A DNA stretch of 60,735 nt from positions 1 through 60,735 of the IMG/VR virus record IMGVR_UViG_3300042384_000237, one strand, 5' to 3'. The notes below the pieces were generated by a model that was not told the origin of the DNA, made no database searches, and saw only the letters and a program-made list of their open reading frames with translations. Origin of the DNA: a virus. Below are positions 31,651 through 44,700 of the stretch, piece by piece. How positions within the stretch are numbered: position 1 is the stretch's first letter; each line of letters begins with the position of its first letter. The position numbers and the translations under genes were made by a program.

Positions 31651-32144
31651 TTCTTACCCCAATTTAATAATACTTTGGATGTATCGTCTTGTGCTTTCTC
31701 AAAACACGTATCTCCAGTTGCGGGTGGATAGTCTTTGTGTACGTGCCAACCTGCTATAGTGTCCAAAACATACATGGGACTGGAACAAGACACCTTGATT
31801 ATAGACTCACCAATAGCATCTGTTTTTAATAATGAATTCAATTGCGAGATAACACCCTTATACGCTATTAAAGAATTATAACCGGCACTTGTTCTGTACA
31901 CATTCTTAACAGTAACTGCCTGACCGTTGGTTAATGATGTTACATTTACATTTGTTAATACAAGCTCGTATGTCACTTGCTTAATATCTGAGATGACAAT
32001 AGGTGATACTGAAATTAATCTATCATCGGATAAATATGTCACTCCATCAACTATCTCATCTTTATAACTAGATGTTGTATTGATACTACCTATTGTAGCA
32101 ACTACAAACATGTCTTCTATATTCCCTGTTACAAATGTTCTCAT
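31647..32144 (-). CDS. Tail tip assembly protein
   Basis: The 165-residue protein has the C-terminal segment CSSPMYVLDTIAGWHVHKDYPPATGDTCFEKA, which resembles tail-tip proteins of siphoviruses (lambda gpL/DUF1833 neighbourhood). The two Cys could bind a metal. It is coupled to both neighbours and lies between the distal tail protein and gpJ-like gene. The exact family is uncertain. Confidence 0.6.
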   Translation of the reverse strand: MRTFVTGNIEDMFVVATIGSINTTSSYKDEIVDGVTYLSDDRLISVSPIVISDIKQVTYELVLTNVNVTSLTNGQAVTVKNVYRTSAGYNSLIAYKGVISQLNSLLKTDAIGESIIKVSCSSPMYVLDTIAGWHVHKDYPPATGDTCFEKAQDDTSKVLLNWGKK

Positions 32145-32743
32145 AAAGCCTCAATCAGTTTAACCTGCCCTGTAGACATCATGATACCGTCACTGTATAC
32201 CATTCCTGAAATAACATCAGTATCGTATTTAACTTTCATTTTTACATCTCTGAAATTTACAGAGGTATCTTCTATCGTTGGAAGTCTTAATTCTGGAAAA
32301 ATATTTAATACAGTTGTGTGACTCATCACCATATATACTTTGGGATCAACACCTATCGTTATAAAAGTACCCGAAGGTAATTTAATAAGCATGTCAGTAA
32401 ATATGGACAGTGAAGTTGAACCTGCCGTATTAACAGCCACTGTTAGTTTCTTATTTAAAGCTATTTCTTCTAATTTTAATTGTGCCCCATAGTTCTGAGG
32501 CATTGTTATATTAAATCCTTCGGAAGACCCTTTGGTTACTAAGTGTACAAATAGCTCATTAGCAGTCTCAACGAGGGGTGCTAGATTGGTATCCAGTTCC
32601 CATCGTTGAGCATTACGTTTTATTGCGACCCTAGATAACGCAAGGGTATCCGAACTGAATACTGGTTGATTGCTTTTTACAGTTAATGGAGCTGTAAATG
32701 TCGCAATCTGAGTATTTGTATCGTTCAGGATACCGTATGTCAT
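32141..32743 (-). CDS. Distal tail / minor tail protein
   Basis: The 200-residue protein starts at MTYGILNDTN with a GAGG site. It is beta-rich, and its position immediately after the tape measure gene is that of a distal tail or tail-tip adaptor. No specific motif was recognised, so the role comes from gene order. Confidence 0.6.
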   Translation of the reverse strand: MTYGILNDTNTQIATFTAPLTVKSNQPVFSSDTLALSRVAIKRNAQRWELDTNLAPLVETANELFVHLVTKGSSEGFNITMPQNYGAQLKLEEIALNKKLTVAVNTAGSTSLSIFTDMLIKLPSGTFITIGVDPKVYMVMSHTTVLNIFPELRLPTIEDTSVNFRDVKMKVKYDTDVISGMVYSDGIMMSTGQVKLIEAL

Positions 32744-32744
32744 T

Positions 32745-35700
32745 TTAACCTCTATAGTTACGTTCACGATTGTACTGATTCACACCCGCCGCAATCTGCG
32801 GTAGCATTTGTGAGATCTCAGCACGTGTTTGGCGAGAAATATCGCCTGTTATATTCATATTGATGACACTGTTATTGGTCACCGAATTGGCCCCGTCAGC
32901 AGATTTAGAAGCTGTTGGTATCGCCATTATTGGAGAAGCCGCAGATGAAATAGTTGCACCTGAATTGATTGCCTCAAGTAACTCTCTGTTTCGTGATGTT
33001 GCCGCTGCATTAATAACGTATTCACCATTAGATAACATCGTCGGAATTGAATCAGAAGTTCCTGTACCCGCCCCTGTTATTAAACCACCTGTTGCGGCAC
33101 CAAGCCCAAAGTTACCACCAATCGTTATACCATAAATAGTATCTTGTACTCTTTTGCCATTATCGTCAATATAGTCGACTTGTTGGATTGATGGCGCAAA
33201 ATGTAAATCTTTAAAAGCAAGACCTAACGAGTCCCAAGCTGTTTTAGGAATTTGTACTTTACTCAATCCAATCTTACCAGATTCAGATATAATTAACTTA
33301 GTCCAATCAACAGGAGCTAGCTGAGTCGCCAGTGTACCAAAGGCATTGAAGTCACCTGCCAAAGCAGATTTGGTTGTTCCAAAACCTTTTTCAGGGGTAT
33401 ACTTGCCCTGAGAGCCAAGGAAGTTACTGGGAATTATTTCTATATCGGTCATAGGGCCAATATCAACAGAGGCTTCGCCTTTTGATAATGGTGTTATTTT
33501 CTCTCCAAAGATATTTGAAAAGTCACCTTTTAATATTTTAGAAATACTGGAATACAAACTACCCATGTGCTCTCTTAAATACAACCAAGCACTTGTGCTA
33601 CCTGTGGAAATAAGATTTTGAAGACCACTTAACGCTTTACCGCCGCTGGTTTTATCATCTATTTTAAATCCAGGAACATTAAGATTATCAGTGGCCGTAT
33701 TAACAACATCAACCCAAGTCTTTCCTTTATCAAAACTGAGTTGCTCACCTTTCTGAATCACAGTAAGATTCTGAGATTCTGCAGGCATAGCTGAGTCTAA
33801 TTTAAAACCTAATAATTCATTAACATTAACACCACTTTTAGCCAAGTTATCAATATTTGTTTTATTAGCTATATTAGTTTTAATCTTTTGAACTGACTCC
33901 CCCAGCACATCTTTAGTGGCACCGAATAAACTATCGGGAGTGGCTACTGCACCTAAGCTTGGTTGCCATGAGATGCCTTTATCGTTACTGATCAACTGAT
34001 CGGCTAATAAAGCTTGTGTGGCTTCCGAAGTCTTCTTATCATTGTAATCATAAGAACCAAAACCATCCGACATCCAGCTGCCAACATCCATTGCTCCGCC
34101 GGCCAATAATGATTTGAATTCATTAGGAGGAATTGTAATTCCATTATAAGATAATGCTTTTGTGGTATCCAAAATGCCTTGAATATTCTTTCCCACCATT
34201 TGATCTTGTAATAATTTGGAAGATGTTGCTAAGAGCTTATTGTATTCACCTTCGGCTGCCTTACTGCCATAAGTTTTACCCAATGCCCATGCCGTAAAAT
34301 CTGGTCCGGAGGCTAAAGTCTCTGCCGTTATTTTGCTTGGATTTTCTACTGATGCCTGGAACTTTTCATTGAAACCACCCATTGGAGTATTAGCAGGTAT
34401 TTTTCGAAGACCATAGTAACCCTTACCTGCCGCTGAAGTAGTGTTAACATAATAATCAGGGGCAGGAATCAAGCCCTCTTTATACATTTTATTAACTTGT
34501 TGGTTATGTAAACCAAATTCTATTTGCATCGGCGAGAGTGCATCAAATCCACTACTGGTTGGCGGTCCAAGAATATAATCATAAAATTCCGCTAAATCCT
34601 TAGGTATACTACTAATTATAGATCCTTTCGGTGCACTCTTTTCGCCTTGCTTATACTCAGCAGACGTATTCCATACCTTACCCCCTTCAAATACACCATT
34701 TAAGTACGGACTCGTATATCCAAAAGGCTTATCAACAGAGATGGGTTTATAATTTAAATTAGGAAATAAAGATTTACCGTCAGTATTCTTAATATTTAAA
34801 AATGCTTCTTTTAATTTATCTGAATCATAATTAGCACTGCCTTTTATTTTAGTAATATATGCGTCTAGATCATTAAGATCTTTAACGCTACCTGTAGGGT
34901 ACTCTCCAGATCTCATAGCATCGAGAACAGGTGCATACTGACGTGTCATATCTGCAGGTACAATATACTCACCATTAGATAGCATGACAGGAATCGAATC
35001 AGATGTTCCAGTACCTTGACCACGTAGCACACCTGCAGCACTTTTCAGAAATCCCGTAGCAGAACCACCGGTACCGGCCATACCGCCCTCTTTCTGGCCA
35101 AACAGCATATCACCAATACCCTGTGTAACGCCCGTGATAAACTTCCAAACGCTAGTACCTACTTTTCCTGTAATGCCTGACCAGTCAATATTAGTATTTG
35201 CAAGTGCTGTAATACCGTTGTCAATCCAACCCCAAAGTGTTTTACCAACATCTAAAATACCGTTTCCGCTGGCTTTTATAATATCTAATGACGTTTCACC
35301 AATTGATTTAAAATTAATAACTTCAGACCAATTTATTTTTGCTAATTGCTCTCCAATGAACGCAAAAGGTTTTAGTATAGTTGCGGAAATCCCTTTTATA
35401 TTCTCTATTGAAATATAATCAGAGAATGGAATTTTCATTATTTGAGAGCCAATCCATGTGAATGGTTTTATTATATTTTTACCAATTGCTGCGGCTGTGT
35501 CTAAAGATAAATATTGACCCGGATCCATTGCAGCCACTTTACTGGCTATCCATGTAAATGGTGTCAAAAGAGTCTTAAAGCCCTTGCCAACAGTTTCTAT
35601 ACTAAAGAATTTACTATAATCAACACCCTTAAGTGTTTCGTACATATATGCGAAAGGCTTTAATACAATTGCCCCGCCTACAGCTTCCATATTGTCAACA

Positions 35701-38700
35701 GTAAATACACCTGTTACGCCTTTCCATGCTTCTCCAATCAAGTTGCCTGCAGAATCTGTCCAACCGTTGAAGGTTGCAGAGATAGTATCTAGGTTGATGC
35801 CTTTTAAAGTACCTTTTACGGCTTTCCAGCCTTCCCCAATTAAATTCCCAGCATCATCATACCACTCGGAAATTGTTGCTACAACAAAATCTTTAGCAAG
35901 TTTCACTTTCCCTACAAGACCATTCCAAACATCGCCAATAGCATTCCCGGCTGAATCGACCCATTTAGATATTGTAGCCGTTACAGAGGGTGCATTGCCC
36001 GAATTCACCGTGCCCGTGACTGATTGATTACCACCGCCCATCCAAGTCACAACGGCAGACATTGAAGGTAGATTGCTTGAAATTATTCCTGCAACATTGA
36101 CGACACCATCCCAGACAAAGTTACCTGCTTTGTTTAATAATGCAGCTGTTTTATCGTAAACATTTATAACACCGCTCCATACCCATTTGCCAGTATCTGC
36201 AAAGAATTTTCCCACTTCTTTGGCTACATCTATAACGCCTGTGCCGATACTTGTTGTAGTATCATTATACATATTAGCAATTTGCTGCCACAGACTTGTG
36301 CCGATTCCCGCAGACATACTCAAATCATCACTTGCTCTCGTTAAGTCTTTAGCGGAGTCTATTAAGTCCTCGCCACCGATGACAGTTACGTCTGTCTGAA
36401 TTGGTGTAGATAATACGGGCGCATTTGAGAAGATAGGTGCTTGATTACTGAATGCGTTGGTGTTACCCAATAGACCGCCTTTAGCAAATTTGGGCATCTT
36501 ATCTTGATTGATCGCATCAATCAGAGTACCATATTTGGCGGTAGATTTAGCATTGATAACGAATTCACCGTTAGACAATCTTGCCATGATAGAATCGGAT
36601 GTACCAGTTCCAGGACCAGATATCGGCCCGCCTTCAGCTTTGCCACCAAAGAAGTTACCGACATCTTCTCGGAAGAAAGTGCCGACATCGCCAAAGAACC
36701 CACTAGTGGCTTTAGAAGCAGTAGGAACGCCAGGGATAGCGTTTAAGCCTTTCCCGAACATATTAAAGATGCCTTCGCCAAGACCCGATGCCATATTCTC
36801 AATGGCACCACCTTTGCCCATGCCTAATGAATTAGTTATCCCTGTAGAGAAAGAGTTAATAGTAGAATCAATTAAATTCTGTTTCAGCTTTCCTGCAAAT
36901 GTTTGGAATACTGACTCACCCTTATTTTTCTCGCCATGCATCAAACCTTTTAGCGCATCGTTGAAACCACCAGTTAACCCGGTTGCGAATGACATGCCAA
37001 CATCTTTAGCAACCTTTGCTGCAGCCATTGCTTTATCACCCATCTCCGAAATCTTATCACCGAGATCCAGGATCTTAAGTGAAGACTCGGTAGTAGATTT
37101 TCCAGCCTTAGCATCGGCTGCCATTTGATACTCTAAGTTAGCTTTCTCGTGTACCATTTTTGAAGCACTAGCTTTCTCTTCATTAGAGAGAAGTCCGATA
37201 TTTTCGGCGCTCATTCCACTATATGTTTGTAAGAATGCTGTTACGTTACCAGAAGCAGCTTCTTCAAACTTTTGCATCTCTGCTAAAGTGGTAGGTAGTG
37301 TACTTGCAGCCAAGCCTTTATTGGTACCTTCAATACCTGCAGCTATATTCAGCTTATCTTGAACTGATTGTTTTGTGGGTTGCCCTGTATTGATTGCAGC
37401 ACTCAAATTCAGCTTATCTTGAGCTATCTTAGCAGCTACTGATAATGCATAATTTTTAAGTTCTTCTGACATGGCATTAAATGCATCTTCAGTATAACCA
37501 GCCTCTAATATCATAGCTTTACGTTTTTGAAAACCTGTTACATCTTTGGTTTCCGCCAACGTCATGTCTGCTCTGTTTAGTGAAGCTTGATTTGTTCCAG
37601 CAGCTTTAACATTATTTAACCAGATTTCGAAAGATGAAGCAACTTCTGAACTGACAGTATTAACCTTCTGTGCAATATTGGGGAGTGTAGTCGATACGGC
37701 TTTTTCTGTTGCTGGTTGCGCAACACTAACTTTGTCAGCGATACTGATTCCTGGTTTAGCAGCCAAGATGCTACGTATATCCCAACCGCCTTCTTGCTCC
37801 GCAATCCCGATAGCCATTTGCTCATTAAGCTTTGGCTCTGCAAAATTAACCTTATCAGCAATACCAATCCCTATTTTGGAAGCTAAAGTTGCTGCATAAA
37901 GCACTGGATCATTGTGGTCACTCTTAGGTGCAAACTTAGCCGTAAATGCAGATAGCGTGTCTATACCGTGTCGCGTAGTATACCACCCAATTTGCTTTTT
38001 TAATTTTTCAACACCAGCTTCTATAGAGTCAAACTTTTGAAAACCTGGAGTACCGTCATAATTTTTGAGATTACCTACATTGCCACTGGCAGGGAATGGT
38101 TTACCTGCGCCAATCTTACTTGTTGAATCTGTAGCAGTAGCAGTGGTAGTAGGCGCACCAGTAACCGCATTCTTAAACTCTTCTACACTACTTTTAAATG
38201 TTTCATTAGATGTAGCAAACATTTCAAATGGTGTTGTAGCAGGTTTTAATTTGTCAGCTATATTAAGCTTGGCAAACTCGTCGCTGAATCTAGACTGCAT
38301 ACCGATAAGAATCTCATTTACAGGCATTCCTTGCTTTACGCTAGATGTTGCAAATTGATACATATCCCCTGACATTGAATTCAACTTCTGCAATTCTTCA
38401 GAGAAACGAATTGTCTCTGCACTACTTTGCAAAGCAGCTTTATCACCGGCAGACATTGCTGCATACTGTGTAGATGTGATGGACAGATCAGGTAATGCAG
38501 ATTTAATCTTATCGAAAGTAGAAGTAAACCCATCCGTCAAAGTTTCTCTTAATCTGGTTTTCATATCACCAAAGAAACCTAAGAAAGACGCATGAGATTT
38601 TAAATTCTCAAAGCTGGCAGCTAATGCTTCAGTTGCAGGAGTCATATCAGACTCTTTCATAGCTTCTTCTAACGCCGATTTATACTGAGTAGCTGTTGTT

Positions 38701-41700
38701 GATAGTTGTGACCAAAGTTTAGAAGGCAATCCAGCTAACACTGCTGTTGATAAGTTAATACCATAAGCTTCATTAACAGTAGAAATTTTCGTTGTAAGGT
38801 CGGCTAAACTTGCTTTGATTGCATCTCTGCGTTTCTCAGCGTCAGCTAATTGAGTATTCAAAGATTTTAATTGAATAGGATCTTTGTTAGCTAACTTAAT
38901 ATCAGACTGTAGTTTAAAGATGTTTGCATCAATAGAGTTGATTTCACTGATTAGCTCAGTACTTACTCTTTTAAACTTACGAGGAGCATCTAATCCAAAC
39001 TCAGGGAATGCAATATCTCTGTGCGCTATTGCGGCTTCAGCTTTGTCAAGTTCTTTTTCTAAAGCAGGTAACCATTCGGATTGAACTAAACCGCTATCGC
39101 CAGCTTTAACCATTTCGATTGCATCTTTTAGTCCTGAGATCTTTTTGATTGCAGCATCAGCCGAACCTTTGCCATAGTCTTCAAATACTTTAGCATAATC
39201 AAAACCAGCCCTTCCTAATTCAGCAGCAGATTGCTTAATAGATGCAAAAGGATCTGCACCGATTAATCTGTTAGTCATGACTCCAATGTCCGTTTCCATC
39301 TCTTGGATATGCGCTATTGCAAACTCACGCTGATTAACTAATTCGTTAAAGTGCTCTTGAGCTTCGGAATTTTCCCGTAAGATTCTGATATCCTCAGCCG
39401 AACCCGTCATCGAAGGTCTTGCTTTCAATGTCGGTAAAGGAATTGGCGTATCAATTAGTGCTCTTGCAGCCTTCGCTTTTATCAGATATGTATCTAAATC
39501 TCTTAAGCTTGCACCTATTTCTACATTAAATTGCTTAGGTATAATAGGAACTGCTAACGGCTTAATATTTGGTGTCAAGCCCTCGGAAACAAGAGGACTG
39601 ATTGGGATAATCGGTGAGAGCTCCTGTTGGAAAGGGTCTCCTACAGGTCTAATCATTTGAAAAGGATTGGTCGAGAGTCGAGGGCCTTTTGCATTAGGCG
39701 GAAGCGGTTTTGTCAAATACGGCGTGGCATTTACCATTGCCCCCATGCTTTGTTTTGAAAGCTCTAACCTTAAATTATTATCGACATATTTAAGAGCTTC
39801 TACATTTTTAAGACCAAACGCTTCTGCATTTTTAACAACTGTTGATGATGCATTTACATAAGCATCTGCAGCAACATCCTGTGCCATCTGAGCTTGTTTA
39901 CCAATAATAGATAACTGAGCGATAATTCTATTTCTCTCTTCAGCACTCCCTATTTTATCTAATTGATCCTTCAATCTTTTTGCTTCAAGACCTAAATCCT
40001 TCATACGCGCTAAAGCTATATTACCTTCAGATTCAGGTAACAGATCATCAGCTTTAATTGTTACATTAGCGTCTTTAAGATTGCCGATTAGAGAACTAAC
40101 CATTGTTTGATACAAATCGCTCTTTTCTAAACTTGCTTTAAGTTCTGCACCGCGTGCCACAAGTGCTTTTAACACCTGTTCAGCTTTCGTTAAATTCGCT
40201 GCATCGAGAATTGTCTGAGGATTATTTTTACCAAAGAATGTATCATTGAGTAAATTGGTTACAGTCTTCCCGCTTAAATCATGACTGACTTTTTCAGTAA
40301 AGTCCACTAAGTCATCGCTGGCTACTGAAAGGCTTGTTTTAATTGCGTCGTCTAGACCGGTTACATTACTTAGTGCTAGCGCGTCTTCTTCTAATTTCTT
40401 GAACGATAAGATACGCGCCTTAACCCCTTCTTGTGCCGGTGTTAAAAATGCGCCAGATTTGCTAACGTCGTCAGGTTTAATACGTGCAACATTTCCCATT
40501 TCAGTAGGGAGTGTTAATGCCTTGAATGCATCCTGAGCATTCATTCTTCCTCTAAATTTATTCATTTCGAAGCTACTAAAGAAATCGACGCCTTTTTGAA
40601 TATCAAATTTAGATGCCCTCGTCGCGGCTGCAGCATTCTTATTTAATATCTCAACTGCTTTCTCTGCATCTTTTTGTAGATTAGAAGTATCACCATATGA
40701 ACTGCCACGTTCTTTAGCAGTCTCTAATGCATCAAATGCTTTCTTAGCTTCTTCTATAGATTTAGTATATTTTTCATAAATACGTGGATCTTGGATATTG
40801 CTTTCTTTGATTTTGGTTGCATCATACTGTAACTTTAAACCGTGCTCTCTAGCTAAAGTAACTTCTCTCGCAAGCATTCCAGATTTAACATCTTTAACTT
40901 CTGAGTGAATACCAATGATCTTTTTGACCCAATCATAAACCTCTATCAAGGAGTCGACTAGACTGCCTGTACTACCCATTAAGAAGGATGCTAGCAGACC
41001 GCCTGCCAGTATTGCGCCGCCGAATGTAGCAAAGACTGCCGGCCCGATAAGTGCTGACAAGGACATTAACCAGCCTGTTACCATCGGAATAAGCATCATA
41101 CTGAACATAGAAGCTAAGCCTGCGCCGATACCTGCACCGACTTCTCCGCCAAATTTGTTACCGATTGCAGCACCGCCTACAGCGGCTAGCCCCATTACAG
41201 CAGTACCTGCGCCCACACCCGCAAAACCTTTTGCCAGTGAGCCAGACATACCAATGTTTGCTCTATTTGGATTCGCTTGATAATAGCCTAAGTAACCTTC
41301 TCTTGTTCTAGGGAAAGCATCCATTCCAGGCATTGTGCGATACTCTTTACCTCTTTGAGCACCCGTTAGCGAATCATATCTTTTAAGAACGTCTTCTTTG
41401 AGGATCTTATCACGAACTATTTGTGGAGTTACATGATCAGCAAGTTTCGCTCCAGGTGGTAATAAACCGCCTGCAACTTTAGCATTGAATGCAGCGGTTG
41501 CTTCTTGTGTTACAGCTGCCACTCTTGATTGACTTCTTTTCAAAGCAGTTGTCATTAACGCAGGAACACCCAGTCCAACAACCCAAGAAGCTACATCGAT
41601 AGTTTTACCGAAAGATTCAAAAGAACCCATGAAAGCTCTGGCATGATTTTTACCGGCTGCTTTTGATTCGTCTGTATCTTGTAAGAATGGAATTTTTAAT

Positions 41701-44700
41701 ACAATACCAACTGCGAGAGTTGCAAATAAAGCTTTCCAATTCCATAAGAATTTAGTCATTGACATTAAGCCAGCTAATACTTTACCCATTAAACTTAATC
41801 TAAAGGTTAAGCCATTTACACCAGTAATTGCGGCTGCAAGGTCACCAATCCAACGTCCTAAGAATTTGCCTGGAAGCGATTGCATAACACCTGCGGCACG
41901 CCCCATTGCCCACAACTCTTGTGTCATTAATCTTAATTTAGGTACAAAGTTTGCAACACCCCCATTAGCTAATTCTTTCCCTTTCTGTTGAACCACTTCA
42001 AGAGTCTTGAGCAGGTTCGGATACATCATGGTGCCTTTTTGTAAAGCAGTCGGCGGTCCCATGAATGTAGCTGAAGGTGGCTGTAACTTTTGTATTAAAT
42101 TCTCAAACCGAGAAGGTTTAAGTGCTGCCGAACGACCTCTTGCTGCATCCGCATTTAAAGCTGAAATAGCTGCTCTGTCTGCTAATACCTGTTTAATCTT
42201 GCTGGACGCGCCGGAAGCTATTGGTCCAAAAACTTCTGACAACTTAGTTGCAATACCGGCGACCAAAGGTGACATTTGTTTTAATGTAAGAAATAATTCT
42301 CTGACAATAATCCCCAAGTAACTCTTCATATTTAAACCAAGAGCACCTGCACCCGAAGACGCGGCAACACCTTGGAAAGCCATGAGTTGATTACCTAAGC
42401 CACTCAATAAGACCATAAAGAGACGCATAGGGCTTGCTAATGTTAGTAACTTAGCCAGCGGCACAACGAAAGCGGCAAATGCTGCAGCAACTGCAGTAAT
42501 ACCAAGGAATAAAGATTGACTTGGAGATAGATTCTCCCAGAAACTTTTAAGACCATTCGGTAGTGCGCCTAAAGCTGTTTCTTTTATATTTAAAATTCCA
42601 GATCTAACTCTTTCAGAAACATTATCATAAGCATACGCTGTCTTGTTAACAATCTCTTGTAAAACAGTTGTTCCTTCAGTTTTCCCAATAAAAGGAATAT
42701 TAGCTGAGAGACGCGGTATTGGCATTCTTTGATACGTACGAGTCCCGCCTGTTTTTGCAACTTCAGCTACTTCTTGTTTTTGCTGGATACCTTGGTAAAC
42801 ATCACCACCCATTAAATCTGGTGTCTCGGTACTTGCGCTTGCAGTATTAGAGTAGATTAAAGCAGCGGCAACCAATGTAGCAATTAATCTTCCAGGGGTT
42901 ATCACACTTGTTAAAGCACTAACAACACCAGGTGCAACTAACATTGCTCTGGCTTTTACCCATACAAAGAATGATTCAAAAGAATTGTAAGCCATCCCTA
43001 ACGCTGTTGCTGGAATACCTGTAGGACCAAATAAGAATCTGGACATAAACGAAGTAGTTCCCACGGGTGTCAATGCTGTAGTAAACCTTTCTCTTAATCC
43101 ACTAAATACACCGGCTAGTATTGAAGGATCTCTAATCATACTTCCAAGAGTCCCAAACATACGTGCCAAATTACCACGTATAGTGTTATCTGGAATTAAC
43201 GTGCTTAATGAATTCAATACAGGTCTAATAACAGACTCATTAATACGTGAGATACCTTCCGGTCCCATTAATGCTAAGGCAATCAAACCGCCTTGCATAT
43301 ACGCATGCCCTAGTGGGCTGTCATAAAAGACTTGATCAAACATTCCTAATTGATCGGCCATGAGGCCTACCATTGCACCAGAACTTACAGCATTACCGGG
43401 ACTAAAGAAAGATGAAGAAGCTCTGCTAGCGGCAGATTGTGGACGTGCTTGATAACCCATACCAGGAGGTAACGGCGGTCCCATTCCCACATTAGATGGA
43501 TTGGACATTAAGCGTGTCATATTATGACCAGCTACAGCTGTGTTAGCTAATGTGCCTGAGAAGAATGACCCTACTGCGCCTGCAATTTTAAAGACTCTCG
43601 AGATTTGTTTCTCAAAGATACCTAATGTGGATAACATTTTAAGCGCAGGGCCTCCGAAGAGTAATGCACCTAATAAACCACCAGCTGTACTGAATTGGAA
43701 TAAATCTAGAATACCATATACGATACTGGCAACAGTTCCAACAATCGGAATGCTCTTTAAAAAGCCTTCGATAGCTCCGCCAATAAAGCCTAAGAGATTC
43801 GAGATAATACCTGGCAGATCCGCTAGCAACCCGAGAAGAACTGTTCCAGCGACATTACCTGCAACTTTACCAGCTTCAACTGCAAAGCTAACACCAAATC
43901 TTAAATCAGCAAATACATTTGCAAAAGCCATACCAGCTAGTAAAGCCGCTCGTAAGAACACTCCACCAAGAAGAGATGTTATTCTGTTCTCTGGTAATAG
44001 TAAACTAACGAAAGCTAACCCGAACACATTTGCAAAAGCTTTTAAAGCATGCTGTAATTCTTCTGGTAACTTATCAAATAGCCCGCCAACAAAATCCTTT
44101 GCAATAGTGAAAGCTTTCTTAAAGTTACCTGTAGAGATATTAATTACGAAATCACTTTTCAATACATCAGCTACAACACTCTTGATCTTTGCAAAACTCT
44201 TAGCAACACCATCACCGATATCTGAGAGGATATTAGCTGCCATTGGCGAAATAGTTCTGATTGAACCCAGCATCTTTTGCAAATTGGTTGTTATATCTAC
44301 ATTTGAAATTCTATCAAAGATATTAACAATGACTTTATAAACGCCTTCAAAGACTCTGATAACATTGCCGGCAAATTGTTTCAAACCGCCATCAGTATTA
44401 TTTTTCAAATTCTTAGATGTATCAACTACAGTCTCAACCGTATCTGTCCACCATGAATTACCAATTACAGCGTCATATATCTTAAAGAATACTTCGATTA
44501 CATTCTTACCGAAATCAGCAATTGCTTCAAATGCGCTTTCTAGTTTACGAGTCTTTGCTTCAACACCATCAAATATTTTATTTATACTGTTGGCTAAATC
44601 TTTAACAGAGAAACTAATGTTAGTAGCCGCTTCAATCCCTTTGAATTTTTCACGAATATTACGCGCAAAGCTGGAGAATAAATTCTCAACATACTTAAGA

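Noticed and set aside
43540-44340. Plus-strand frame of 266 codons and other long plus-strand frames
   Set aside because: They lie opposite the tape measure and other certain genes, have no ribosome sites, and show the Pro/Ser/Leu-biased composition typical of antisense shadows.
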